Shown piece after piece: positions 43,354 through 54,616 of a stretch of 64,000 nucleotides of DNA. The notes beneath the pieces were generated by a model. That model had not been told where the DNA came from. It ran no database searches and was given only the letters and a program-made list of their open reading frames with translations. Position 1 is the stretch's first letter; each line of letters begins with the position of its first letter. This DNA is from Lantana camara (Eukaryota > Streptophyta > Magnoliopsida > Lamiales > Verbenaceae). The stretch lies in the NCBI GenBank assembly GCA_037501455.1, contig CM074856.1, positions 14,219,001 to 14,283,000 of the forward strand, written 5' to 3'. The translations under genes and the position numbers were made by a program.

Positions 43354-44220
43354 GGAGACGCACAAGTGTGCTAGACTCACCATCTTCGTATGAGTTAGTC
43401 ATCACTAACTCCGAAACAGAGGCAAAAAATAAACCACGAAATTCAGCTCAGAAAATGTGAAATGAGCGAAATAGCCTGAGCTAAGCGGCGAGGGGAGTGG
43501 AGACTCAGACCTCGAGTTCGTCGGGGAGAGTTTCCGGTGTCGATTCTAGGGAGCTCTATCGTTTCCGTCGGAGAGAGCTGCTACCAGTGGTCGTGACCGA
43601 AATGGAGTAATACCAACGAAATAGAGGGAAGAAGAGTTTCCATGCTTGCCGAAATACACCTCCGTCGCCGGCGAAGTGGCTGGGACCGACTTCAAATTTG
43701 CCCTGGCGAGCTAGGGCAAAGCAGATCTTCTTGGTATATTCAGACAATTATTTTGGTAGTTAGAGATAATAAATGGTGGAAATTAATAAAATGAAGGGTA
43801 AAACAATCATTTTAGGTTAATAGGGAACAAACCAAAATTATAAATCTTATATAGGAAATTAATAGGAATAATTTTTAAATGGGGGGAACTAACTAAAATT
43901 TTTACAATACATGCGTAGTTTTAAACTAAGGCCATGGTCAAGACCGGTAAGTTAAAAAGCAAAGGAAATTGAGAAAAACAAACCTTCGACGCTGCTTTGC
44001 TGGAAGGTGGAACCGTCTGGATTAACCGTTAATCATTGTTTCACGACTCTTCCTTTTCTTATTTCTTATTTAATATTTAATAATATAGCCAAGTGCCAAT
44101 CATTCAACCTGTTCCTCCATTTCTATACCTGTCTTCCAAATTTCCTGTCGCCTCCTTTCTCGAATTACGCAGATTTTCCTCTTCCACTGCACAAATCGGC
44201 ATTAAGATTAATACAAAATT
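43354..44220. other. interrupted flank and upstream region of the Rab gene
   Basis: 43354-43930 continues the sequence interrupted by the capturing element and may be the 5' end of the same MULE-like fragment as 39186-39542. It contains a GC-richer stretch (43490-43740) and then AT-rich sequence. From about 43930 to 44220 lies the likely promoter and 5' UTR of the Rab gene. I see no clear TATA box, which is usual for a housekeeping gene. Confidence 0.4.
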
Positions 44221-46254
<2,034 letters not shown>

Positions 46255-46303
46255 TTTTGTATTGTAAGCACTGCTGAGACATTCATTCTGCAAATATATT
46301 TAC

Positions 46304-46634
46304 GGATAATTATATCAACACACCCTGAAGTTTTGGCCCAAGTAAATCAACTTCCGCTGAGGTTTGAGAAATTACATAAACTTCCCCTGTCAAATAATGT
46401 ATATTACATCTGGAAAGTTCATCATATTTTTTAAATTATTTTTATGAATACCCTTGATATCTACTAATCAATATTTAATCTTAATTCATGATTACAATAG
46501 CATGTGTTACCACCAATTTATATGGTATTTCAGGGGAAGTTTCTGTTACATGTTATTTGTCAAACCTGAAGGAAAGTTTGGGAAAGTGTGCATAGTTAGG
46601 GCAAGCCTCAGGATATGCACTAGTGTAATTTATC
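46304..46634. mobile_element. MITE-like inverted element behind the Rab gene
   Basis: About 330 bp whose two ends are imperfectly inverted. The left reads GGATAATTATATCAACACAC then CCTGAAGTTTTGGCCC; the right, reverse-complemented, reads GATAAATTACACTAGTGCAT then CCTGAGGCTTGCCC. Inner parts also pair (AAACTTCCCCTG on both arms). No clean target duplication found. It starts 50 bases after the Rab stop codon, so it probably lies inside the 3' UTR or directly behind it. Confidence 0.55.
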
Positions 46635-47575
46635 TCATATTCTTACCCCACAACTCACATCAAAATTTAACTATTTTTTAGGAATCAGATTCATTGTACA
46701 AATTTGGGGGACGGTCAGCTTGTGAAGAAAACATACCTTTTGCTAAGTTGGTAAACTTGGAAATGACAATTACTATCTGCTGTATTTTAGCTGCATTATT
46801 CACGCTTGCCTATATAAAAACCCACTGTAATTATCTTTTGAATGTGTTTATTATTTTTGTCACTCGTGGAAGATTTGATTGCAATAATACCTTAATTTGT
46901 TTCCATCTCCTCTTTCGTTTCTCTCTTTTTGTTCTTTTCTTGTCATAATAAGTTACTGCTTTTGCTCAGCCTACCAACCAGGGTAATTTTCATATTCCAG
47001 CCCTATAACCGCTGGCTTATATGTTTGTTGATTGATAATAATGATTAATGAGGGGTAATTCCAGCTAACTCTTTCGCCAAACTTGTCTTCTGATTTTGTG
47101 TAAATTTCAATGGGTGTGACTAGTTAACTTGTCCGGTTTGGTCGGCCAAGCTAGTTTCGGGGTTAAAATTTTCCAATAAGATTTATCTTTTTTCCTTTTT
47201 TGTTTTCTTCTTCCGAGTTCGGGTACAGTAGAATCCCCAACGAGGTCGATTGTTTTATTCATAAGGCTAATGTTTGAATCCTAAGTCTTGCTTGAGGGAT
47301 TTAGATTGTCATCCCAAGACTAGGGCTTGAACTCGAAATCCTGGTTAGGGGATCCAAGGTTTCGTCCCAATAAACTTGTTATTTAAAGAATTTTGTTTCT
47401 CATCCCAATCGGCAACTAAAAGTAAAGGTTGGATTGTTGGAACTTGGAAGTAATTTCTTCACGTTTAAATACATAATGGGGTATGTTGAAGCTGGAATCA
47501 TTTGCTTTAGATTGAATGCAAGATGATTGGTAATAAACATTTAGTGTTTTCGTAATAAAGATGGAATTTTATTGA
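46635..47575. other. intergenic sequence behind the Rab gene
   Basis: No gene seen. The stretch to about 46950 might be the rest of the Rab 3' region displaced by the MITE. The remainder has no structure that I can name. Confidence 0.4.
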
Positions 47576-47579
47576 TTAG

Positions 47580-47662
47580 GATTTGGTTCAATTGGTTAAA
47601 TTTTTATTTTCCCTAGGATAACAATTTGATTTCGAATTTCGCTCACCATTTGGGGATGTATA
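47580..47662 (+). repeat. possible tRNA-derived SINE fragment
   Basis: TTGGTTCAATTGGTTAAA resembles a polymerase III A box and ATTTCGAATTTCGC, about 45 bases later, a degenerate B box. No poly-A tail or flanking duplication is visible, so this is only a suggestion. Confidence 0.25.
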
Positions 47663-47716
47663 TTAGAAAATAAATATATGATTTTACCAAAACCAGCAAA
47701 CTGCGTTGCATGATTT

Positions 47717-48050
47717 CAAAAAATTCCAATTTGAGGTACTAAAAAAGGGCTTGAGATTCCCAATTATAAAACCCTGTTTCATCTCCCGTAAAGAGCGTTA
47801 GATTTATGATATGTGGCATTAAAAAAAAATACACGTTCACAGAATAAGTTTCTGCCTTCCAATTTAACTGACGTTATCAAACAAAACTTTTTCTTCGCAA
47901 ATATTCTCTGTTCTCTCTCTCTAAAACATAATTTTTTCTTCCCAATTATACAAAACTCACGAATTTTCTAATCTCACAAAGAAGTCTCAGTATTTCATCT
48001 ATTCATTATCTACACAAGAAGGCTCACAGGAGATGAAACAGGGTTTAAAA
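47717..48050. repeat. inverted-repeat element with TGTTTCATCTCC ends
   Basis: ACCCTGTTTCATCTCCCG (47771-47788) is mirrored by CAGGAGATGAAACAGGGT (about 48027-48044). The phrase AAAAAATTCCAATTTGAGGTACTAAAA beside the left arm (from 47717) recurs at 63547-63574, where GGAGATGAAACAGGG also occurs (63497). Dispersed, non-coding, probably a MITE or foldback family. Confidence 0.5.
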
Positions 48051-49062
48051 CAGGGGATGGGATCCCGTGCCTCATTGTTGGGTATTCTTTGTCGGACCTA
48101 AAATTTTTTGGTCTGATTCTAATCCGACTAAAAATGTGAAGAGGGCATTTGCATTCTAAGATTTAATCCTAACACATGGGCCGGAAACCAAGTTAATACT
48201 GAGCCCAAATTTTGATTAAAAAAAATATTAGCTGAAGCCCATCAGATCCCCGCCCCAAGATTGGAACCTCACCAATTCTTACACTTAAATCCCACGAAGT
48301 AAATTGCACCCATCACCCTATGTTATGTCAAAACTATTACAAAAAAATTCTGTGTTTCAAAAATTGTTATAAAAAATTATATATTTCTATGCATCAGAAA
48401 TTTTGAACGCACCGAGGGATGCACACGCGTTAATTGAACCTGCCAAAGAGAAAATAAGTAAGTAATATGTAAAAGTAGGCATGCAAATAGCTCGAGTCGG
48501 CCCAACAAAAGTTTGAGTTCGAGCTTGACGAATTCGAGCTGAGCACCAAGAAACGGCCAAGACTTGAAGCGTTTATGTAAAGTTGACTATGTCCTCGTGC
48601 ACTCTGTAAACCTACATTCTATTTCTAGATCATCCAACCCGTAAATAGAAACCTAATTAAACCTCAATTTCCAGAATTATACATATGATACAATCCGAAA
48701 AGCATTTAGAAATTTTTTTAATTGTAACTGTTCTCTCCTTCATAATGAAATAAAATATACATCTTTCAAATAACATGTGGATTATATTTACTATGTAACT
48801 GATACTAATTTGACTGAATTTGATTAAAATTAAATTGCCCAACAAACAATATACTTTTTACTTGACCCTAAATGTATATACCAAAGAAAAGAAAAGACGT
48901 GTTTCCAAGTGCGACTCCAAGATTATCGATCACTGGGGTCAAAATAATTTAACTACTAATAAAAAATATATATTATTAAGAAATAAAATTTTAAAATATT
49001 TATTTTACAATTGTCCTCTATGATTTTTTATTTGTACTAAATACAACCATCTCTAAGGAGGT
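48051..49062. other. intergenic, degraded repeats
   Basis: No gene seen. Around 48295-48400, GTAAATTGCACCCATCACCC resembles one end of the MITE in the subtilase intron, a likely truncated relative. Around 48485-48550, AGCTCGAGTCGG and TTCGAGCTTGACGAATTCGAGC resemble hAT-type subterminal sequence. Confidence 0.4.
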
Positions 49063-49830
49063 GTTTGAAAATTTTAATCAATAAGTAGAAGTTAAAATAG
49101 AAGTGAAATTTGAAAAAATAGAAGTAAAATTTGAAGAAAAAAATTGTAGTAGTAAAAGTAATGAGTGTTTGAAAAAAAGGTGTTCACAAATTTTAATCAA
49201 TAAGTAGAAATTAAAAAAGAAGTGAAATTTGAAGAAAAAAATTGTAATAGTAAAAGTAATTAGTGTTTGAAAAAAAGGCGTTTGCAAATTTTAATCAATA
49301 AGCAAAAGTTGAAATATAAGTGAAATTTGAAAAAAAAAAATTGTAGTAGTAAAAGTAATGAGTGTTTGAAACAAAAGGTGTTTGCAAATTTTAATCAATA
49401 ACTAGAAGTTAAAATAGAAGTAAAATTTGAAAAAATAGAAGTGAAATTTGAAGAAAAAAATTGTAGTAGTAAAAGTAATGAGTGTTTGAAAAAAAGGTGT
49501 TTGCAAATTTTAATCAATAAGTAGAAGTTAAAATAGAAGTGAAATTTTAATCAATAAGTAGAAGTTAAAATAGAAGTGAAATTTGAAAAAAAAAATTGTA
49601 GTAGTAAAAGTAATGAGTGTTTGAAAAAAAGGTGTTTGCAAATTTTAATCAATAAGTAGAAGTTAAAATAGAAGTGAAATTTGAAAAAAAAAATTGTAGT
49701 AGTAAAAGTAATGAGTGTTTGAAAAAAAGGTGTTTGCAAATTTTAATCAATAAGTAGAAGTTAAAATAGAAGTGAAATTTGAAAAAAAAAATTTATAGTA
49801 GTAAAAGTGTTTGAAAAAAAAATGATAGTC
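49063..49830. repeat. ~100-bp minisatellite array
   Basis: Seven main copies plus partial ones of a 97-135-bp unit. The unit contains GTGTTTGCAAATTTTAATCA, ATAAGTAGAAGTTAAAATAG, AAGTGAAATTTGAAAAAAAA and TTGTAGTAGTAAAAGTAATG. Units start near 49063, 49170, 49276, 49378, 49497, 49638 and 49729. Some have an internal duplication of the AAGTAGAAGTTAAAATAGAA part (49540-49580). Chance minus-strand frames rich in Phe/Leu arise from it. Confidence 0.9.
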
Positions 49831-49835
49831 AACAG

Positions 49836-49937
49836 GGGTTGATCAAATGCTTTGAGGGTGCTTTCTCGAAGGCAATGACCTACGTTCGAATCTCTCGGCC
49901 CTTGGGGTGTGTGTTTAAAAAAAAAAAAAAAAAATCA
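49836..49937 (+). mobile_element. SINE-like element with poly-A tail
   Basis: About 100 bp that ends in (A)n at about 49918-49935. It contains ACGTTCGAATCTC, a good match to a tRNA B box, and GGGGTTGATCAAATGCTTTG about 45 bases earlier as a possible A box. This layout is that of a short tRNA-derived SINE or a 5'-truncated one. It sits directly at the end of the tandem array. Confidence 0.45.
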
Positions 49938-50310
49938 AGATAGAAAAGGGAAAGATGTAATCAACGTATAAACATTAGATTTGTATTTGTCAAAATAAAA
50001 TTTTAAATAAATTTGAAAATCAAAAATTAGTTTTTCAAATACTCCAAAACTGTTAAAAATAATCACTTATCTCATAAGTGTTTGTTTAGAGTTTACAAAC
50101 ACTTTTTATCTATGTGTTTTGAAATGGTAGAAAACTACAAAATCATATTATTTAGAATATCGTTAAATAGATTTTTATTTTTATTTTTTTGTCATGAATT
50201 TTTTTTAATTATACTAATTTTAAATTTAATGGGTTAATATAATTTTTTTCATTTTTATCGTGGGGTCAAAAAGTTATTCTTAAATAAAAATATATAAAAA
50301 TAATTATTTG
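49938..50310. other. AT-rich intergenic sequence
   Basis: No gene or clear repeat seen between the SINE-like piece and the LTR fragment. Confidence 0.4.
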
Positions 50311-51022
50311 GTGATTAAATAATTAATTTGTTAATTATTTAATAGACTTTGGTTTAATTTTGAATTAAAAGGAAAGTCTAATTTTGGAGAAAAATAATCT
50401 TGTTAATTAATTATGAATTAATTAATTCGATAAAAATAAAAAATTTATTTTAAATAAATAAAGTATAAAATTATCCAAAAATAGTTTGGATATTTTTAGC
50501 TCTCTTGAAAGTTGATTTGAATTAGAATTCAAAGTCAAAGTCAAAATTACTTGATGATCAAGTAATAGGAGAGAGAGAGACCAAAATCCTAGCCCATTAA
50601 GGACTAGGAATTTCGGCACCCTCTCTCTATAAATAGGAGAGCTCGAGCTCCTTATGGAGCTAATTGGCAATTCTTTTGGTTCATGTGTTGAACACCTTCC
50701 TTTCTCCAAGATTAAATAAAATCCTAGGTTAAGCCTAAACACTAACTAGAGAACTAGTATCCTTACTAGTTAGATTGTGATCAAGTTGGTGGACTTTCTC
50801 TAGAGACTTCAAGTTAGAAGTTTGAAGATTCGAGTTTTACCAAGGAGAGGGGATCAAGCCGCGAGAAGAGCGTTCTTGGGTGGCTTGAAACGCTTCAAGA
50901 AAGAATAAAAGAAAAGTAAGTTTTCTATCTCTACGAATTTGGTTACACGATTGCGAGCCCAAGGTCCTTTTGTTGGGAAATTTTTTTAAATTCCGCTGTT
51001 TTCTGATTCGTGTTTTCCAACA
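50311..51022 (+). repeat. 3' part of a copia B-family LTR
   Basis: Matches roughly the last 710 bases of the copia B 3' LTR, including the promoter part (TATAAATA at 50628-50635) missing in the copia B 5' LTR, and ends TTTTCCAACA at 51022. The first ~1.2 kb of the LTR is absent. It abuts the lipid-transfer-protein-like gene fragment, whose reading frame runs straight into it. Confidence 0.85.
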
Positions 51023-51274
51023 CTTCGAGGCACTCTTTAGGTAGTCGCAGACTGCCTTCTTGTCCGCCGTGGTTGTGGTGGCGGCATCCAGATATTTCAT
51101 TCCGTTACAGCAAGCCGACGGTGGATTATCGCCGCCCGAGTTCGCGAGATAACAGAGGTAGAATTTTAATTCATTCATCATGTCGCTGCATGTAATTGCG
51201 GCAGCCGGAGAAATCACAAGAAAGATGGCGGCTGCCGCTAGACAACGAATTGGAGAAGATGATGATGAAGCCAT
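51023..51274 (-). pseudogene. lipid-transfer-protein-like gene, 5' part only
   Basis: Minus strand from ATG 51274. A signal peptide (MASSSSSPIRCLAAAAIFLV, ending near SPAAA) is followed by the start of an nsLTP/eight-cysteine domain: ITCSDMMNELKFYLCYLANS, PPSACCNGMKYLDAA, TADKKAVCDYLKSA. Such secreted proteins bind lipids in a cage held by four disulphides. Two defects: the C-x-C motif reads CDY, so one cysteine is missing, and after about 84 residues the gene is replaced by LTR sequence, losing the last two cysteines. I found no remaining 3' part on the far side of the LTR fragment. A pseudogene, possibly already divergent before truncation. Confidence 0.8.
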
Positions 51275-51303
51275 GACGAAATATTTGGAAAAGTAAGGAG
51301 AAG

Positions 51304-51515
51304 GGTGATTCGGTAATGAATTTGAGTAGGGTTTTATATAGGGTTGAGGCCTTGAGGGGTTTGTTTGAATTTAGGTGATCGATGCAAGAAGTATGAGGTT
51401 TTTTTTGGGTAGCAAGAAAGGTGTAAGCTTCGTGTTCGGTAATGAATTTGAGTAGGGTTTTTATAGGGTTGAGGCCTTGAGGGGTTTGTTTGAATTTAGG
51501 TGATCGATTGCAAGA
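51304..51515 (-). promoter_or_regulatory. duplicated promoter of the LTP-like gene
   Basis: A stretch of about 85 bp (CGGTAATGAATTTGAGTAGG ... GAATTTAGGTGATCGAT) occurs twice in tandem, near 51310-51390 and 51437-51510. The copy nearer the gene has TATATAAAAC on the minus strand (about 51331-51340), about 65 bases upstream of the ATG, a good TATA box. The far copy reads TATAAAAAC at the same place. Confidence 0.65.
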
Positions 51516-51702
51516 AGAGATTTTTATCAAAATAATATTTTTTTATTATAATTTCACAAAATGATATTGCTTTGGGGGGATTTCATATTTTACCACAAGT
51601 CGGGGATGATCCCCCCGACTCCTAGTATTTTATTAATATTTTTAGCGGAGTCGTGGAGATCTCCAACGACTCCAGAATTTTTTATAATATTTTATTAGAA
51701 GT

Positions 51703-52190
51703 CGTGCTTGACACGGACACGACACGACAAGGACACGGCGATACGGTTTTTTTCAATATTTTAGGACACGATACGGCTCCGACACGGCTATATTTTATAT
51801 AAATAAATATATTTTATATATAAATAAAAATATTTCACATAAAAATAAATATATTTTATAAGTATAATCTACATAACATAAATATTTATAAAAATTTGTA
51901 ATATTAAAAACTCAAATAAGTTTTGTTATTTCAATTTTCTCTCCAAAAAATTCAAAAAATATTAAAAAAGGCATAAAAAACTTTTGTATAATTATAAAAT
52001 TTGCCGAGCCGTGTCCGAGCCATGTCGAACACTTCACCTCGCCGTGTCCGACACCATGTCCCAAATTTTTATTTTTCTTTTGGACACGCCTTCAGTCGCG
52101 TCCGACACGTGTCGGAGAGCCGTGCCCGTGTCCGACAAGTGTCGGACACTGTACGGGCCATTTTTTAGGCGTGTTCGTGCTTTAGTGATT
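51703..52190. mobile_element. possible hAT-like MITE with GACACG ends
   Basis: About 490 bp: the left end has CGTGCTTGACACGGACACGACACG and the right end, reverse-complemented, has AAAGCACGAACACGCC and further in GTCCGACACTTGTCGGACAC. Both ends are rich in GACACG words around an AT-rich centre. No clean target duplication identified. Non-coding. Confidence 0.45.
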
Positions 52191-52380
52191 ATACTACATA
52201 ATAGGATATAAATACGATATTAGAACGTTTTAGTACTACATTTTGTGAAAATTATACAATATATTTTGATAGATATTGTAAGTACCACATTTTGTGAAAA
52301 TCATACGATATTTTGCCAAAATGGGGAGTTAAGTAAAAATATGATGCCCAATTGGGAATTTATCTCACATTACCCATAAT
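52191..52380. repeat. remnant of the AATGTAGTA MITE family
   Basis: TGGGGAGTTAAGTAAAAATATGATGCCCAATTGGG then TTTATCTCACATTACCC is the reverse complement, with changes, of the left end of the MITE at 9740. The inside carries ACTACATTTTGTGAAAATTATA phrases related to the 35590-36160 array. Only one end is recognisable. Confidence 0.55.
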
Positions 52381-53163
52381 TAGGTCTTCCTACATTACAA
52401 TATTTATTTTTTACTATTAAAATTAATATATTTTATAATAGTTATCATTAACATTTAAAATTTAAACTTTAAACATTTATATTACTTTGGGCCCAACTAA
52501 AAACCATATATAATACTTAAATCTAAAGCCCAAAAGCCCACACACGACACAAGAAGTATAGTGAAAATCTTAAAACCTTCATTCCAAACAGTTAGAAGCA
52601 TATCAGCCGCCGCAAGGACAACAAATTATATGCTTCATCTTCTTCAATTCAATGAGAAAATCGTCACGTAAAAGAATTTTTTTCAATTTTATTGAAATTG
52701 AAACAAAATACAAATCATCCAACCAACCATTCCTTCCTCTCTCTATCATCTCTCTCATCCCCTTTTAGCCCAACTCAAAAAGTGTGGATCGACCTTGCAG
52801 ATTTCTTTTTCTTTTAAAAGTAGATTTGTGCCTAGGAAGTATGAAACCGGCGGTCCGGTTTGGTTTTTGGAACCAAAACGCCAGTTAACCAGGCGGTTTT
52901 TCCGATTCTGGACTGGTCCGGTCCCCGTTGGTTTTATATGGTCTCCCGGATTGGATAAGGCATCGGTCACCGATTGAACCGGTCGAACCGGCCCATCCGG
53001 TCCGGTTTTGAAAACACTGGGTGTCACCTAGGTCACATAATACGGATGCGTGAGTGGGTGCGAGGGTGGATGCGCCAATTCGCAAAATTTTAATAAAATG
53101 AGAGTGCGAGAGCACCTTAAAGCGTTTAATAAAAAATATTTTGAATAATTATATTTATAATAT
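52381..53163. other. intergenic with a GGTCCGGTTT repeat
   Basis: 52490-52680 contains GGGCCCAAC, AAGCCCAAAAGCCCA and a transcript-like leader, perhaps a promoter fragment of a lost housekeeping gene; no coding exon follows. At about 52835-53025 lies a GC-richer piece with inverted ends (TATGAAACCGGCGGTCCGG against CCGGTCCGGTTTTGAAAACA), the style of a small hAT-like MITE. Confidence 0.4.
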
Positions 53164-53439
53164 TGATGGTGCTGGAAATCAGGTTTCCAAAAATGCAGCA
53201 ACACTTTAGTATTTGTATGGAAAGGGAAAGACCATCACAGGCGTGAGGGCCTCAGGATCTGGGTTTCCTCTTAAGCGTGGGTTCTTCCAGCTAGGATAAC
53301 ACCAGAGATGCAAGTTGCAGGGATGATGTTATTGTGGTGAGAATGGTGAGAAGCTTGAGAAGATCCGTGGAAATGCCCAGAATAATGTATGCAATTTGTA
53401 TGCAGATGATGATTGGGGGAGAATGCATGGGTTCCCCCC

Positions 53440-53449
53440 TATTTATATG
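53440..53449 (-). promoter_or_regulatory. sense-strand TATA box in the gypsy LTR
   Basis: On the minus strand CATATAAATAGGGG, pointing in the direction of the element's own gag-pol strand. This would be the ordinary promoter of an LTR. Confidence 0.5.
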
Positions 53450-54315
53450 TTAGGGGTGGGGGTAAATGGGTAAATTGACCATGTGGTCCCAAACCTGTGT
53501 TACCCTAACACGTGGCAGCCTTTGAGGATGTGAGAATGACATTTCTGAAAAGGAGACGGCGTGTCAGGTGCACGGTGCGCAGTACCTTTGTGTCAGAGGT
53601 TGTTGACGAGGGTCGCATGAGTGGAGGGTCCCGGATCCATCTTATGAGGGTTCAGGTCCACCACGGCGGTGGGGGATGACCCGCGAGCGATTAGTGACGC
53701 TCGAAGAGTGCTCGGATGGGTTCCTCATGGTTTATGAGCTTTGAGCGCCAAAACCCGAGCGACAAGAATATGGCCCTCGTGTGGATGATTCCTTGAGAAA
53801 GGTAATCCCGAGGGCCGATACGGGAGAGCCGGGCCTGCCTGCTCGTCCTCGCCTTTTAACTGGTTGTCCGAGGCTCAGGGGCCCATATTAATGGGCAAGT
53901 GAGTGGGCTGGGTTGGTCCACGAGCCCGTCAATGCGAGGGAGTAATCTCAGCGTTAGCAGATGGTGACAGGTGGACGGTCCTGATAAGAGCGCGTTCTTG
54001 GGCCTCATCATTTTGCCCCCCAAATTCTGTAGTATCGCTCGAGCATACTGTAGAATTTTTAATATGGAGGGAGCCTAGTATTTTGAATTTCTTGAGGATC
54101 AAGACGCTGCTAGATAAGTGACCGTCTGCCTTCTGTAATGGACATAATCTGACACCGCACTAATTGATGTCATGTCCGCATTTAATGTGGAGTGGGAACG
54201 TGGGCGCGTGTACTCCGGGAGACGTGAGGCGGTTACCAAAAGTGGGGGGATTTCCTAGGCGGGAAATGATTGCCATTTGAAATCTTAAACCCTAATTAAT
54301 GCTAGCCTTTACTCC

Positions 54316-54323
54316 TATAAATA
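54316..54323 (+). promoter_or_regulatory. antisense TATA box in the gypsy LTR
   Basis: TATAAATA in CCTATAAATAGGGATC on the + strand, 301 bases upstream of the ATG of the antisense reading frame at 54617. It could drive that frame. A possible 5' UTR intron (donor AGGTAAAA near 54441, acceptor TTTCAG near 54554) lies between. Confidence 0.5.
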
Positions 54324-54616
54324 GGGATCTGTAAGGCTTTGGAGCCTCTTTCACGCATTCAACTTTCTTCAAGCATATACTCAGCAAGAAAATTCTGCAA
54401 CCTTCTCCAGTTCAGGCGAGCTTCTGTCCTTCCAGCTTTTAGGTAAAAACTCCATAACATTTTCCTTATTTTCTTCGCGCTAACACTAGGCTTAGATTGA
54501 GTGAGTGGACTCCCTTGAGTGAAGAGCCACTGTCTATCATTGAACTTGTTTCAGAAATCTTCTCCCTCCTTGAGTTTTCTGTTAGAAATCCCGTTTCCAA
54601 AAGTTGAAAAGTGAAC

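Larger units (their letters stand above)
53164..54553 (-). repeat. 3' LTR of the gypsy element (putative bounds)
   Basis: About 1390 bp with TG...CA ends (+ strand TGATGGTGCTGG ... CTTGTTTCA). On the minus strand the adjoining internal sequence is CAAGGAGGGAGAAGATTTC, a good polypurine tract. No second LTR remains to confirm the bounds. It has TATA-like sites facing both ways (separate entries). Confidence 0.55.

Noticed and set aside
49078..49739. Two Phe-rich minus-strand frames that look like a repeat protein
   Set aside because: They come from the A-rich minisatellite and match each other only because the DNA units do.
50837..51274. A 145-residue frame starting with a signal peptide
   Set aside because: Only the first ~84 residues are lipid-transfer-like; the rest is translation of LTR sequence. 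I annotated the gene fragment and the LTR separately.
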